Source: an uncultured Lachnospiraceae bacterium
GTDB lineage: Bacteria > Bacillota > Clostridia > Lachnospirales > Lachnospiraceae
Direction: 5' to 3'
DNA length: 53,413 nt
NCBI GenBank assembly: GCA_947574135.1
Contig: CANPIM010000020.1
Span: 1-53,413 of the forward strand
Shown here: piece after piece, positions 1 through 7,018 of the stretch
Position numbering within the stretch: the stretch's first letter is position 1
Layout: every line of letters starts with the position of its first letter
The notes under the pieces: model-generated
Told to the model about the DNA's origin: nothing
Databases searched by the model: none
What the model saw: only the letters and a program-made list of their open reading frames with translations
Made by a program: the position numbers and the translations under genes

Positions 1-1102
1 ATTCCGCCGTCTCAGAGTCCGTCCCTCCCAGGTACAGGCAGTGATCGCAGTTGTTGATGATTGTCTGGGCTTTGGCATGGTCATAGAGGCCCTCCAGCTG
101 GGAGAGGCTCTGGATGATCAGGCTGACATAGATCTCCCGGGAACGGATCACGGAGATGATCTTATCGAAATCTGGAATCACCGTGTTGGTGCTGAAGTCA
201 TCCAAAATGAATCGCACCGGGATCGGGAGACGGCTGTCCGGCTGCCGGTCTGCGGCGGCCATGAGATACTGCAGCGCCTGGGTGTAAAAGAGGTTGACCA
301 GGGCGTCCTGGCTGCGGTCCGAATCGCTGACAGACAAAAACAGCGCCGTTTTCCCTCTGAGAAAGGCTCCCATATCCACCTGTTCTCTCATGCAGAACAT
401 CCGCTTTACGCCGGAGTATGCCACCACATCCAGGTGCTGCGCCAGGATCCCCTTGATGCTGGCATCCATTTTATCTGCCCTTGCATTTTGCCGGATCATC
501 TGTATCTTGCGCGCAAAGGCGCTGTCGGGATGGGTTACACACTCCTCCTCAATCATATCTTCCAGGTTGTCGCTTCCCATCTTCGAAAGGAAGGTGAATA
601 CTTCATACAGGTTATGCTGCCATGGGGGCAGCAGGTTCATGACAAAGAGAAGGATCGCCTCCAGATACATCTGGGCTGCCTGATCCCAGAAGGGTTCTTT
701 GGAATTCAGGCACGGGCAGATGGCCTGGGCCACCTTCTTGATATCCTGCTCGCTGTAGTGGTCGCCCTTCTTATTTGCCTCGCTGTCCCGGCACTTTCGG
801 ATAAAAGCCAGAGGATTATATCCCCAGGGGGTATTGGCTACATCCGTAAAGTCCAGATGCATAACCGTGTACCCCCTTTCTCTCAGGTGTTCCCCATACA
901 GCCGGCTCAGGTTTCCCTTTGTGTCGGCAACGATCAGGCTGTCCTGCGTGTGGAGGATATTGGGCACCACATAGCCCCTGGTCTTGCCGCTGCCCGCCGG
1001 TCCCACCAGCAGGTCATTGTTGTTGATCCCTGTGACCCAGGAGTCGTTGCTGACAAATACATCCTTTGCAAGGATACGTTTGGATTTCACATTGTTGTAC
1101 AT
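1..1102 (-). CDS. VirD4/TraG-type conjugative coupling ATPase (partial)
   Basis: This is a type IV coupling protein, which links relaxosome-bound DNA to the mating channel and drives DNA transfer by ATP hydrolysis. The first 367 codons are present and the 3' end lies outside the window. The start ATG (complement of 1100-1102) follows a strong AAAAGGAGG site. Walker A reads GPAGSGKT at residues 34-41 and a Walker B-like FILDDF lies near residue 310. The pattern SLIVADTKGNL after Walker A is typical of VirD4 proteins of Firmicute ICEs. Membrane helices that many VirD4 proteins carry before Walker A are absent, so this is a short soluble form or needs a separate membrane partner. The gene lies 127 bp downstream of the clpP-like gene, probably in the same transcript. 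Confidence 0.9.
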   Translation of the reverse strand, partial: MYNNVKSKRILAKDVFVSNDSWVTGINNNDLLVGPAGSGKTRGYVVPNILHTQDSLIVADTKGNLSRLYGEHLRERGYTVMHLDFTDVANTPWGYNPLAFIRKCRDSEANKKGDHYSEQDIKKVAQAICPCLNSKEPFWDQAAQMYLEAILLFVMNLLPPWQHNLYEVFTFLSKMGSDNLEDMIEEECVTHPDSAFARKIQMIRQNARADKMDASIKGILAQHLDVVAYSGVKRMFCMREQVDMGAFLRGKTALFLSVSDSDRSQDALVNLFYTQALQYLMAAADRQPDSRLPIPVRFILDDFSTNTVIPDFDKIISVIRSREIYVSLIIQSLSQLEGLYDHAKAQTIINNCDHCLYLGGTDSETAE

Positions 1103-1197
1103 ACTTTTTCCTCCTTTTATATGGTTGGCTTTTTTATTTCCGCGGGCAACGAGCCAAGCAGCCGTGCTTGCACAGATATCCGGCGACTGCCGCAAGG

Positions 1198-1233
1198 GTG
1201 AAATCCCCTGTAGTTTGCTGCGGGGGATTTCAC
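1198..1233 (-). other. Strong stem-loop overlapping the clpP-like stop codon
   Basis: Arms GTGAAATCCCC (1198-1208) and GGGGATTTCAC (1223-1233) pair perfectly over 11 bp around a 14-nt loop. The stem covers the TGA stop of the clpP-like gene and sits 96 bp upstream of the coupling-protein start. No T-run follows on the minus strand, so it is more likely an intercistronic processing or stabilising element, or a partial terminator, than a full intrinsic terminator. Confidence 0.6.
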
Positions 1234-1826
1234 TTGTTTTCCGCAAGGCTTGTGATAATGTGGTCGGCAAGCCCGAATTTGACCGCCTCCTCCGCTCGGA
1301 AGTAGCTGTCGTTGGCGGTCTTTTCCAGAACCTCCTCCATGCTCTTGCCGGAGTGCTCCGCAATGACTTTTGCGATGATCTGCCGGGTTTCCATCAGATC
1401 GTCGCTGATCGCTTTCAGCTTCAGGGCGCTGCCGCCGGTCTGGATAATCAGCGGATCATGGATCATGAGGCGGCTGTGGGGCAGCATGTCGCGCTCTGCG
1501 CCTGAAACAAAGAGCAGAGCCGCCATGGAGGCTGCCAGTCCCACACAGATTGTCCGGACAGGGCAGCTCACCGCCTGCATCACGTCGTAGAGCGCCATAC
1601 CGCTGTCCACGCTGCCGCCGGGGCTGTTGATGTACAGGGTGATTGGCGCCTCCGGATCCTCACTCTGCAGGTAGCGCAGTTCACGGATCAGGGCGTTCAC
1701 CGAGTCCGCACTCACCTCCCCCACCAGTTCCACCTCCCGGTGGGACAGCATTTCATCCTGGATGGGGATAAGATTGTAGCCGCGGGATGATTCTTTGATG
1801 ATTCTTGCTTCGTTTGCCATGTACAC
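1230..1826 (-). CDS. Accessory ClpP-type serine protease
   Basis: This is a ClpP peptidase-family protein of 198 aa, the usual length. The catalytic triad is visible: Ser100 in GLAASMAA, His123 in LMIHDP and Asp173 in TANDSYF. The family forms a tetradecameric barrel fed by Clp ATPases. The GTG at 1826 is preferred as start because AGGAGG lies 7 nt upstream; the ATG two codons later is 13 nt away. No Clp ATPase is nearby, so it must use a host unfoldase or act alone. Its position just upstream of a conjugation ATPase marks it as mobile-element cargo rather than the housekeeping clpP. A role in processing a conjugation protein or remodelling host proteolysis is inference. Confidence 0.88.
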   Translation of the reverse strand: MYMANEARIIKESSRGYNLIPIQDEMLSHREVELVGEVSADSVNALIRELRYLQSEDPEAPITLYINSPGGSVDSGMALYDVMQAVSCPVRTICVGLAASMAALLFVSGAERDMLPHSRLMIHDPLIIQTGGSALKLKAISDDLMETRQIIAKVIAEHSGKSMEEVLEKTANDSYFRAEEAVKFGLADHIITSLAENK

Positions 1827-1884
1827 AATGATTCCTCCTGTTCTGCATCATCAGATGCCGTTTGTTCTGTGTCAGTTTTGTGAC

Positions 1885-1923
1885 TTAATAAGCATCAAGC
1901 AAATATTCCCAATCGATTGACAT
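1885..1923 (-). CDS. 12-aa leader peptide ORF upstream of the clpP-like gene
   Basis: The ORF encodes MSIDWEYLLDAY. An AAGGAGGTG ribosome site ends 7 nt before the ATG, a better match to the 16S tail than most genes in the window. It ends 58 bp upstream of the clpP-like start on the same strand. Such a strong site on so short a frame suggests a translated leader peptide, as used for attenuation upstream of antibiotic-resistance and transposon genes. No classical terminator/antiterminator pair is obvious after it, so the mechanism is open. I do not recognise the peptide. Confidence 0.45.
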   Translation of the reverse strand: MSIDWEYLLDAY

Positions 1924-2436
1924 TGATGAGCACCTCCTTCCTCCCTTTCTTTCATAACAGATTTTCCCAAAAGGGAAATCATTCCTTTTCGCCGTTTTAT
2001 CCGATGCCGTTCCTGCCCCTGCTTTTCAGCGGCGTTTTGTTCCCTTTGATACGCTTTATGGCATATATCCGGGGAACATATCCCTTCGGCCGGTCATTCA
2101 GTTTTCAAGGTTCCTGCCTTACAAAAAACAGTATAGTGGCTTTCTCTTCTTTGATTTGTAAATTTTACAAAGTTATTTGTACATGTAAATCCTGCTATCT
2201 TCAGGACATAGCAAAGAAATAAAAAAGGTAAACAATACAGCAGAGCCCATGTCCGACAACAGCCCCCGTAAAAAACAAATCTTGCCTGGTCATATGCGCC
2301 CCGGATGACTTCCTCGGGCAGGCATCTGGCCGTGATGCGGATGGTGTTCAGGTCCCCACACCAGATTCCAACGCGTCCCACGGATACAGTATATCAGCCG
2401 ACGAATTGTTGATTCGTAAAAATTACAAACCATTCC

Positions 2437-2465
2437 TTGTTTTTTTACTACCATTGTGGTAGGAT
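2437..2465 (+). promoter_or_regulatory. Candidate promoter with an operator palindrome in the spacer
   Basis: TTGTTT (2437-2442) and TAGGAT (2460-2465) are separated by 17 bp. The inverted repeat CTACCA-TTG-TGGTAG (2448-2462) fills the spacer and overlaps the -10. That placement fits repression by a dimeric regulator. It would drive the ORF starting at 2525. Confidence 0.4.
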
Positions 2466-2524
2466 GACCGTGGGGGTCAGTCCCGCGCGCCATCCACATT
2501 TCAGGAAAGGAACGGTGAATACCT

Positions 2525-3769
2525 ATGGAACTATCCAAAGCGAAGCTGGAAATCTATGAAAAGAACCTGCAGTGCCTGCAGGAGGCGGTGGACGAGCTCA
2601 TGCGCCGCATGAAGGGCTATGACTACTCCTTCCGCCGGGAGATCACGGACAGGAAGGGGGAGTTCTGCCCGGAAAAGCTCCACGGCCTGGTGGAGGAGAT
2701 GCTTTCCCTCTGGGAGGAGATGCTGTGTGCAAAGCGTTTCATTAAAAAGAGCTGGGTGAAGTCCTACCTGCGGACACGGCGGGAACTGTACGGCCTTTAC
2801 CTCTATCTGGTCATGCGGTGCAGCCTGTACCAGAACGGTTACTTCTGCGCCCAGGGCAGCGAGAGGAAGGAGCGGACCGACTTCGCCTTTCTGCTGGAGC
2901 AGGCGAAGTGGTTCTCCCGAAGCTGGTGTATCACGGACGGGCCGGACGGGAGCCGGCAGAACGAGCCCCACAATGGCTATGACAGTCATTTCGGTTTCCA
3001 CTTCTATTCTCCCATCAACCACTACCTTACCTTTCAGGAGGTGAACGTGGGGAACCTGGACGACGACTGGGCCATGACCCCTCCGTATCAGAGGGCCGAG
3101 AACCGGCTCTACAGCAGGACGGGTCGGTGGGAGGCGACGGACGAGCCAGAGGAAGCAGGGCTGCCGCAGGACACGGACGAGCCAGAGGAAGCAGGGCTGC
3201 CGCAGGACACGGACGAACCGAAGGAAGCAGGGCTGCCGCAGGACACGGACGAACCGGAGGAAGCAGGGCTGCCGCAGGACACAGAACAGCCGGAAGAAGC
3301 GGACGGACCGGACATGGACGGTGAAAAGCTTTATGACGGCGTGAGCGATGACGACGGCTCTGCCTGGGCCTATGACCCCTATGACCTGGAGGATGACGAG
3401 TTCCTAAGTCCGCTGGATATGATGGATGAGGAGGAGCGCGCCGCATGGTGGGAAGCAGAGTATGAGTATCAGGGAAAGCGGGAGGAAAGGAACTGGGAAC
3501 TGCTGCAAATCGTCCTGAAATTTAAGGGCATGGACGAGTATTGCTCCGCCTGCCGGCGCTTTGAGGAGCTCTTTAAGGGGGCGGAGACAGAGATTCTGCG
3601 GGATTTCTGTCAGGAGCTGGAGGAGATCGTGAACCTGTATCTGTCTCAGCGGGAGATCGCCCCCCTGGCCGATACGGAGACGGCGGTGGATATGTATGGC
3701 CGCGTCTGTGAAGGACCTCTTCGACAGGCCAGGATCTACGGGAGGGGATTACAATGGAACGATCTGTAA
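2525..3769 (+). CDS. Unrecognised mobile-element protein with DEPEEAGLPQDT repeats
   Basis: I do not recognise this 414-aa protein. It has no signal peptide or membrane helix. Residues 1-200 are a charged, helix-rich domain with many Trp, Tyr and Phe residues. Residues about 206-253 consist of four copies of a 12-residue acidic repeat (DEPEEAGLPQDT), followed by an acidic linker with DDDGSAWAYDPYDLEDDEF. A second helical domain (about 300-414) includes FKGMDEYCSACRRFEELFKG. The ATG follows AGGAAAGGAACGGTGAATACCT, a weak ribosome site. The gene overlaps the next ORF by 16 bp, so the two are probably translationally coupled. Orientation is opposite to the clpP-virD4 genes. Partner, reaction and location are unknown. 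Confidence 0.8.
   Translation: MELSKAKLEIYEKNLQCLQEAVDELMRRMKGYDYSFRREITDRKGEFCPEKLHGLVEEMLSLWEEMLCAKRFIKKSWVKSYLRTRRELYGLYLYLVMRCSLYQNGYFCAQGSERKERTDFAFLLEQAKWFSRSWCITDGPDGSRQNEPHNGYDSHFGFHFYSPINHYLTFQEVNVGNLDDDWAMTPPYQRAENRLYSRTGRWEATDEPEEAGLPQDTDEPEEAGLPQDTDEPKEAGLPQDTDEPEEAGLPQDTEQPEEADGPDMDGEKLYDGVSDDDGSAWAYDPYDLEDDEFLSPLDMMDEEERAAWWEAEYEYQGKREERNWELLQIVLKFKGMDEYCSACRRFEELFKGAETEILRDFCQELEEIVNLYLSQREIAPLADTETAVDMYGRVCEGPLRQARIYGRGLQWNDL
3140..3283 (+). repeat. Four tandem 36-bp in-frame repeats
   Basis: Four consecutive 36-bp units start at 3140, 3176, 3212 and 3248. They differ only at a few positions (for example gagcca versus gaaccg, and one gag-to-aag change giving DEPKEAG in copy 3). 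A degraded fifth partial copy follows. The unit is a multiple of three, so copy-number change alters linker length without breaking the frame. Confidence 0.92.
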
Positions 3770-5340
3770 GCACAATCCGCGACCGCTTCTACCGGGACCT
3801 GATCCTGGAATACATCCAACGGGCGGAGCGGTCCTTCCTGTACCGATATTTCTGGGCCGACAGCGTATCGGGACTTCTGGAGGAATATCTCCCGGGTTTT
3901 CCCATGGAGGGGCCCCCTCAGCCAAAGGACGGACGTGCGATCAGGGAGCAGCTGGTCCGGACTCTGAAGGAGGACCCGAATCTGGAGCAGGCCAGAGGCA
4001 GGCTGCTGAAAGAGGCGTCCGGCGGGAGCCGCCGGAATTTCTGGGAGGAGCTCTGGCTGAATGACGCAGGCTACCGGGCGGGGCTCATCTCAGATGCGGA
4101 ATACTACCTTTGGCTGGCGGAGTGTCTGGTGAAGCGCGACATCTATTATAAGGATACCAGCCTGTGGGATCAGCGCGACTGTCTGGACCTTTTGCTGCAA
4201 AATGGCCTGGGAGGCGAAAAGAATACGCCGGAGCAGGCCGGTCAGGAGCGCAAAAGTATCACCATGGCACAGAGAAAGAGAGAGCTGGCGGAGCTGGCGG
4301 AAAAGCTGCGCAGGGAGCATGAGACGGGCGGGACGGAGATCGCCGGCCGACTGCACGGTCTGAAATGCCCTGTCAAGACCAAACAGGGCACAGTGCTGGG
4401 GAACTACCTGCTGTGGCTGACCGGCCGGCTGGCGCGGATGGCTCTCCACATCCGGATCAAGACCTGGCTGCAGGATAGCGGATATCCCATGCTCAAGCGG
4501 GAGGAGCCGGAAGAGGTGGGGGATAATCCCAGGACGGAGCCCTTCACCATAGGATCCCGGAGGAAGCGGGACTTCTCCATGAGTCTGTTCGAGGCGTACT
4601 GCAGCGGCCCGGGGGGCTATGAGTTTTATAAAAAGGATTCCGCCGGCGCTGCGGCTCCGGAGGGCTGGCGCCTGGACCGCGCCGGGTTCTGTATCCTGGA
4701 CCTGGGCCATATGGATGCGCTGCAGCATGCCCTGGAAAGGAGTCAGGAGACGTCTCTCAACATTCCTCTGGCCGTGGATCTGTACAGCGGCTGCGTCTTT
4801 TTCCTGGCGGGGAAGGAGCTCTATGAGGCGGTATACCGTCAGGAGGCAAAGAAGCGAAAGGATGCCTGGCTGGACGCAGAGCGAAAGTATGAACAGGCGA
4901 AGAAGGCCAGGGAAGAGTATGGGCGCAGGCTGCGGCAGTACCCGGACTACTTAAAAAAGCTGGAAAAGGATCTGGCAGACAGGGAAAAAACCTGTCATGT
5001 CGCGGTGAAGGAGTACGACCTGGCGGTGAAGGCAAAGAAGGAGTTCGACGCCGCGCAAGGCCTCTTCTGCTTCGACTATCTCCGCCTGGATGAAGAGCAC
5101 CTGGCTCGGTTTAACGGAGATCTGCGGGGCGCGCTCCGGCTGGGCCCTCACTTTCATGAAAACGCTCCCCGCTTTCTTGAAAACGCGACGGAAAGCCGTG
5201 AGGCTCTCCTGAGTGAATTCCGGTGGTACTGTGCAGAAGGGGATGACAGCCTCCGCGCACGGGTCCGGGAGTTCAATCCAGACATGCCCCCCGGCCTCCG
5301 GGACTCAGGATTGTTCCTCTGGGCATTTGAAGGCCGGTAA
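3754..5340 (+). CDS. Unrecognised 528-aa mobile-element protein with coiled coil
   Basis: I do not recognise this protein. It starts inside the previous gene with GGGAGGGGATTACAATG, a good ribosome site, and should be coupled to it. Residues 1-150 are helical with many aromatics. Residues about 165-195 are lysine/glutamate-rich. A long charged helix (about 365-435, KKRKDAWLDAERKYEQAKKA onward) has coiled-coil character. The C-terminal part (about 440-528) is mixed and ends LFLWAFEGR. There is no signal peptide, membrane helix, nucleotide-binding loop or zinc motif by eye. It is the last intact gene before the tRNA-Gly boundary. GC-rich codon use matches the neighbouring element genes. Confidence 0.8.
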   Translation: MERSVSTIRDRFYRDLILEYIQRAERSFLYRYFWADSVSGLLEEYLPGFPMEGPPQPKDGRAIREQLVRTLKEDPNLEQARGRLLKEASGGSRRNFWEELWLNDAGYRAGLISDAEYYLWLAECLVKRDIYYKDTSLWDQRDCLDLLLQNGLGGEKNTPEQAGQERKSITMAQRKRELAELAEKLRREHETGGTEIAGRLHGLKCPVKTKQGTVLGNYLLWLTGRLARMALHIRIKTWLQDSGYPMLKREEPEEVGDNPRTEPFTIGSRRKRDFSMSLFEAYCSGPGGYEFYKKDSAGAAAPEGWRLDRAGFCILDLGHMDALQHALERSQETSLNIPLAVDLYSGCVFFLAGKELYEAVYRQEAKKRKDAWLDAERKYEQAKKAREEYGRRLRQYPDYLKKLEKDLADREKTCHVAVKEYDLAVKAKKEFDAAQGLFCFDYLRLDEEHLARFNGDLRGALRLGPHFHENAPRFLENATESREALLSEFRWYCAEGDDSLRARVREFNPDMPPGLRDSGLFLWAFEGR

Positions 5341-5529
5341 CGGACGGAAGGGATAAGAAAAGGTCCCCGGTGGTATGGCTTTCTCAAACCATACCAATGC
5401 GTTGGAAAAGTCCCTGGTTTTGTACATCTCCAGGCCCGCTGCATACAACTCCTCGGAGGTAAGACCGTCGCCGGGCCGGGGCGAACCGGTTCTGCCTTTG
5501 ATGATGCTATGGCGGATGTGTATACTTGT
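5305..5529 (-). pseudogene. 5'-truncated ORF fragment with TPR-like segment
   Basis: On the minus strand a frame is open from just after a TAG at 5530-5532 to a TGA at 5305-5307, without a convincing start codon. The central part, GLTSEELYAAGLEMYKTRDF followed by SNALVWFEKAI, resembles one tetratricopeptide or Sel1-like repeat. The final residues run through the tail of the neighbouring plus-strand gene and look non-coding. The simplest reading is a gene fragment cut at the mobile-element boundary. It could also be chance. Confidence 0.3.
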
Positions 5530-5546
5530 CTACAGACTATCCAATA

Positions 5547-5589
5547 CAAAAAAGGTACAGAAACACTGCTTTTTCAATGTTTCTGCACC
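5547..5589 (-). terminator. Intrinsic terminator of tRNA-Gly
   Basis: Arms GGTACAGAAACACTG (5554-5568) and CAATGTTTCTGCACC (5575-5589) form a 15-bp stem with two mismatches. On the minus strand it is followed by TTTTTTG. It lies directly downstream of the tRNA 3' end. The plus strand also has a T-run after the stem, so it may work both ways. Confidence 0.85.
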
Positions 5590-5599
5590 TTTTTCAAAA

Positions 5600-5671
5600 A
5601 GCACGAGACGGGATTCGAACCCGCGACCCTCGCCTTGGCAAGGCGATACTCCACCACTGAGCCACTCGTGC
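5600..5671 (-). tRNA. tRNA-Gly (anticodon GCC)
   Basis: The minus strand folds into a complete cloverleaf. The acceptor stem is GCACGAG / CTCGTGC, the anticodon stem-loop is TCGCC-TTGCCAA-GGCGA with anticodon GCC, and the T arm is GCGGG-TTCGAAT-CCCGT with one weak closing pair. The discriminator is T and CCA is not encoded. It has its own promoter and terminator. The 3' end faces the mobile element on the left, matching a tRNA-targeted insertion. Confidence 0.95.
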
Positions 5672-5706
5672 ATCTCTTTGTCGCTCTGTACCAGCGACAT
5701 AAATTA

Positions 5707-5735
5707 TCATACATGATTTTCCGCTTTTTGTCAAC
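5707..5735 (-). promoter_or_regulatory. Promoter of tRNA-Gly
   Basis: On the minus strand TTGACA (complement of 5730-5735) and TATGAT (complement of 5707-5712) are separated by 17 bp. This is a near-consensus vegetative promoter about 36 bp upstream of the tRNA 5' end. Confidence 0.85.
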
Positions 5736-5853
5736 TATTTTTTCAAATTTTTGGCTGTTCCCGGCTGCTTCCTATTTTTCTATTTTCTCCCATTACCTGT
5801 GTGTCGAAGTGACTTTCCCCTTTCGTGCCATTGCACAACAATTTTTTATGGGA

Positions 5854-5894
5854 GGAAAGGCCTGCAATACGGGGAAACATATGCAGGCCCTTCC
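5854..5894 (-). terminator. Stem-loop downstream of the transaldolase gene
   Basis: Arms GGAAAGGCCTGCA (5854-5866) and TGCAGGCCCTTCC (5882-5894) pair over 13 bp with one mismatch, 57 bp after the transaldolase stop. The following minus-strand sequence is AT-rich but lacks a clean T-run, so termination strength is uncertain. Confidence 0.6.
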
Positions 5895-5950
5895 TAATAT
5901 CATGGCACAAATAATTGTAAAACAGCTATGTAATTTTTTCCGCGCCTCTC

Positions 5951-6973
5951 CTACAGAGCAAGCAACGGATTCCAGCCGCTCTCGCAGAACTGGGTCAGGG
6001 TACGGTTGGTAGCGCCGTAGCCGATAAACTCATCCGGGGTCAAGCCGTCGGGCTCGTAAGCCTTTACAAACTCCGGCATAGTCTGTAATCTCTTGATCTT
6101 AGCCGGGTCAACCGGGTTGTTGATCTTCTCGGAGAAATCTGTCACATCCACCAGCATGGAGGCAATCTTGGGAGCGATAGACATAATCATCCGTGCTCCG
6201 GCCAGCTCTGTGATGTGATGTCCGCCTCTGCAGCCAGCCGGCATCAGAACGCAGTCATAATTCTTCTCCTGGAATACCTCATAGGCACGCTTAATGCAAG
6301 CCAGACCAGCCCAAACAATATCCTCCTCTGAGCAGGCAGCTCCTGTATCCTGCATAACGTCACGGAGATAATCGTCGGTTCTTCCCACCATCAGTACGGC
6401 AATGCCCAGGCCCGGCTTAATGCCTGCTGCCTTTGCACGCTCCACGCCTCTCTGGAAGGCTGCGCCGAAGGCCAGCACCTGGGGAACGGTAAAGCTAACG
6501 GTAGCTGCCACATTCATACCCAGAGCCGCACACTCCTCATAGGCCTTGAGACCAGCCTTGGTAGCCGGCATCTTGATCACCACATTGGGAGCCCAGGCTG
6601 CATAACGCTTTGCCTGCTCGATCATATATTCTGCCTGGCCGGGACGTAAGGGATTGGTCTGCGCACAGCAGTAGCCCTTTCCAAATCCTTCCTTCTGGAA
6701 GCCTGCCAGCTTCGCGGCGATAAACTTGGTTACGCCCTCGATCTCAGCCTCAACCTTGGCATCCCCAGTGAGAGAGGGATCAATCTTGGGTGCATTGGCA
6801 GCCCAGAACTCCGGCTGGCTGTGCAGGGTAGAATTCACCAGGAACGGATTGGTGGTCACACCTCTTGCTCCGTTGGAAATTGCCTCATCCAGCTCCGGAA
6901 TCACGGCGCTGTCATGCCAGTACACCGACTGGGTATTGCTGGACATCCACTGCAAAAATTTGTTCTCTGCCAT
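5951..6973 (-). CDS. Transaldolase family protein
   Basis: This 340-aa protein has transaldolase TIM-barrel hallmarks: an N-terminal GVTTNPFLVN segment, the Schiff-base lysine in VVIKMPATKAG (about residue 134), and a SFTVPQVLAF strand. Family members transfer dihydroxyacetone units between sugar phosphates through a lysine imine. At 340 aa it is longer than fructose-6-phosphate-aldolase-type members (about 220 aa) and slightly longer than classical TalB (about 317 aa), so pathway substrate is uncertain. AAGGAGG lies 9 nt before the ATG. The FCD-type gntR gene is 45 bp upstream on the same strand, suggesting that regulator controls it. A sugar-acid or sulfosugar role is possible but not shown by the sequence. 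Confidence 0.85.
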   Translation of the reverse strand: MAENKFLQWMSSNTQSVYWHDSAVIPELDEAISNGARGVTTNPFLVNSTLHSQPEFWAANAPKIDPSLTGDAKVEAEIEGVTKFIAAKLAGFQKEGFGKGYCCAQTNPLRPGQAEYMIEQAKRYAAWAPNVVIKMPATKAGLKAYEECAALGMNVAATVSFTVPQVLAFGAAFQRGVERAKAAGIKPGLGIAVLMVGRTDDYLRDVMQDTGAACSEEDIVWAGLACIKRAYEVFQEKNYDCVLMPAGCRGGHHITELAGARMIMSIAPKIASMLVDVTDFSEKINNPVDPAKIKRLQTMPEFVKAYEPDGLTPDEFIGYGATNRTLTQFCESGWNPLLAL

Positions 6974-7018
6974 TGTGTGTTTCCTCCTTAAGATTATGTT
7001 TTGTTTATATTTTCATTT

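Larger units (their letters stand above)
1827..2524. other. Divergent intergenic leader region of about 700 bp
   Basis: This gap separates the minus-strand clpP-like gene from the plus-strand 414-aa ORF. On the minus strand it reads as a long leader with a CTTGAAAACTGAATG stretch near 2097-2111, a stem-loop GATTTTCCC / GGGAAATC at 1960-1980, a 12-codon ORF (1885-1923) and a small GCATC/GATGC hairpin just before the clpP ribosome site. On the plus strand it holds inverted repeats ACGAAT-N5-ATTCGT (2401-2417) and CTACCA-N3-TGGTAG (2448-2462) in front of the ORF pair. No longer credible gene is seen. Confidence 0.5.
1..5530. mobile_element. End of an integrated conjugative element or its remnant
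   Basis: This stretch carries a VirD4-type coupling protein, an accessory ClpP, two unrecognised ORFs with an internal repeat, and a 5'-truncated ORF. It ends within about 70 bp of the 3' end of a tRNA-Gly gene, and GC content drops sharply after about 5510. tRNA 3' ends are well-known targets of tyrosine integrases. No integrase, excisionase or relaxase is in the window, and only one element end is visible, so the direct repeat expected at the far end cannot be checked. The right boundary near 5.5 kb is inferred from gene content and composition. Confidence 0.6.

Noticed and set aside
41-1201. Long plus-strand frame opposite the VirD4 gene
   Set aside because: It is the antisense shadow of a clear coupling-protein gene with Walker motifs and a ribosome site on the minus strand.
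1917-2222. 101-codon plus-strand frame in the clpP leader
   Set aside because: Hydrophobic, Phe/Ser/Pro-rich composition without ribosome site; it is antisense to the leader structures.
5371-5396. Inverted repeat TGGTATGG...CCATACCA considered as an attachment or operator site
   Set aside because: It falls inside the TPR-like fragment and no second copy is visible; nothing else supports a functional site.
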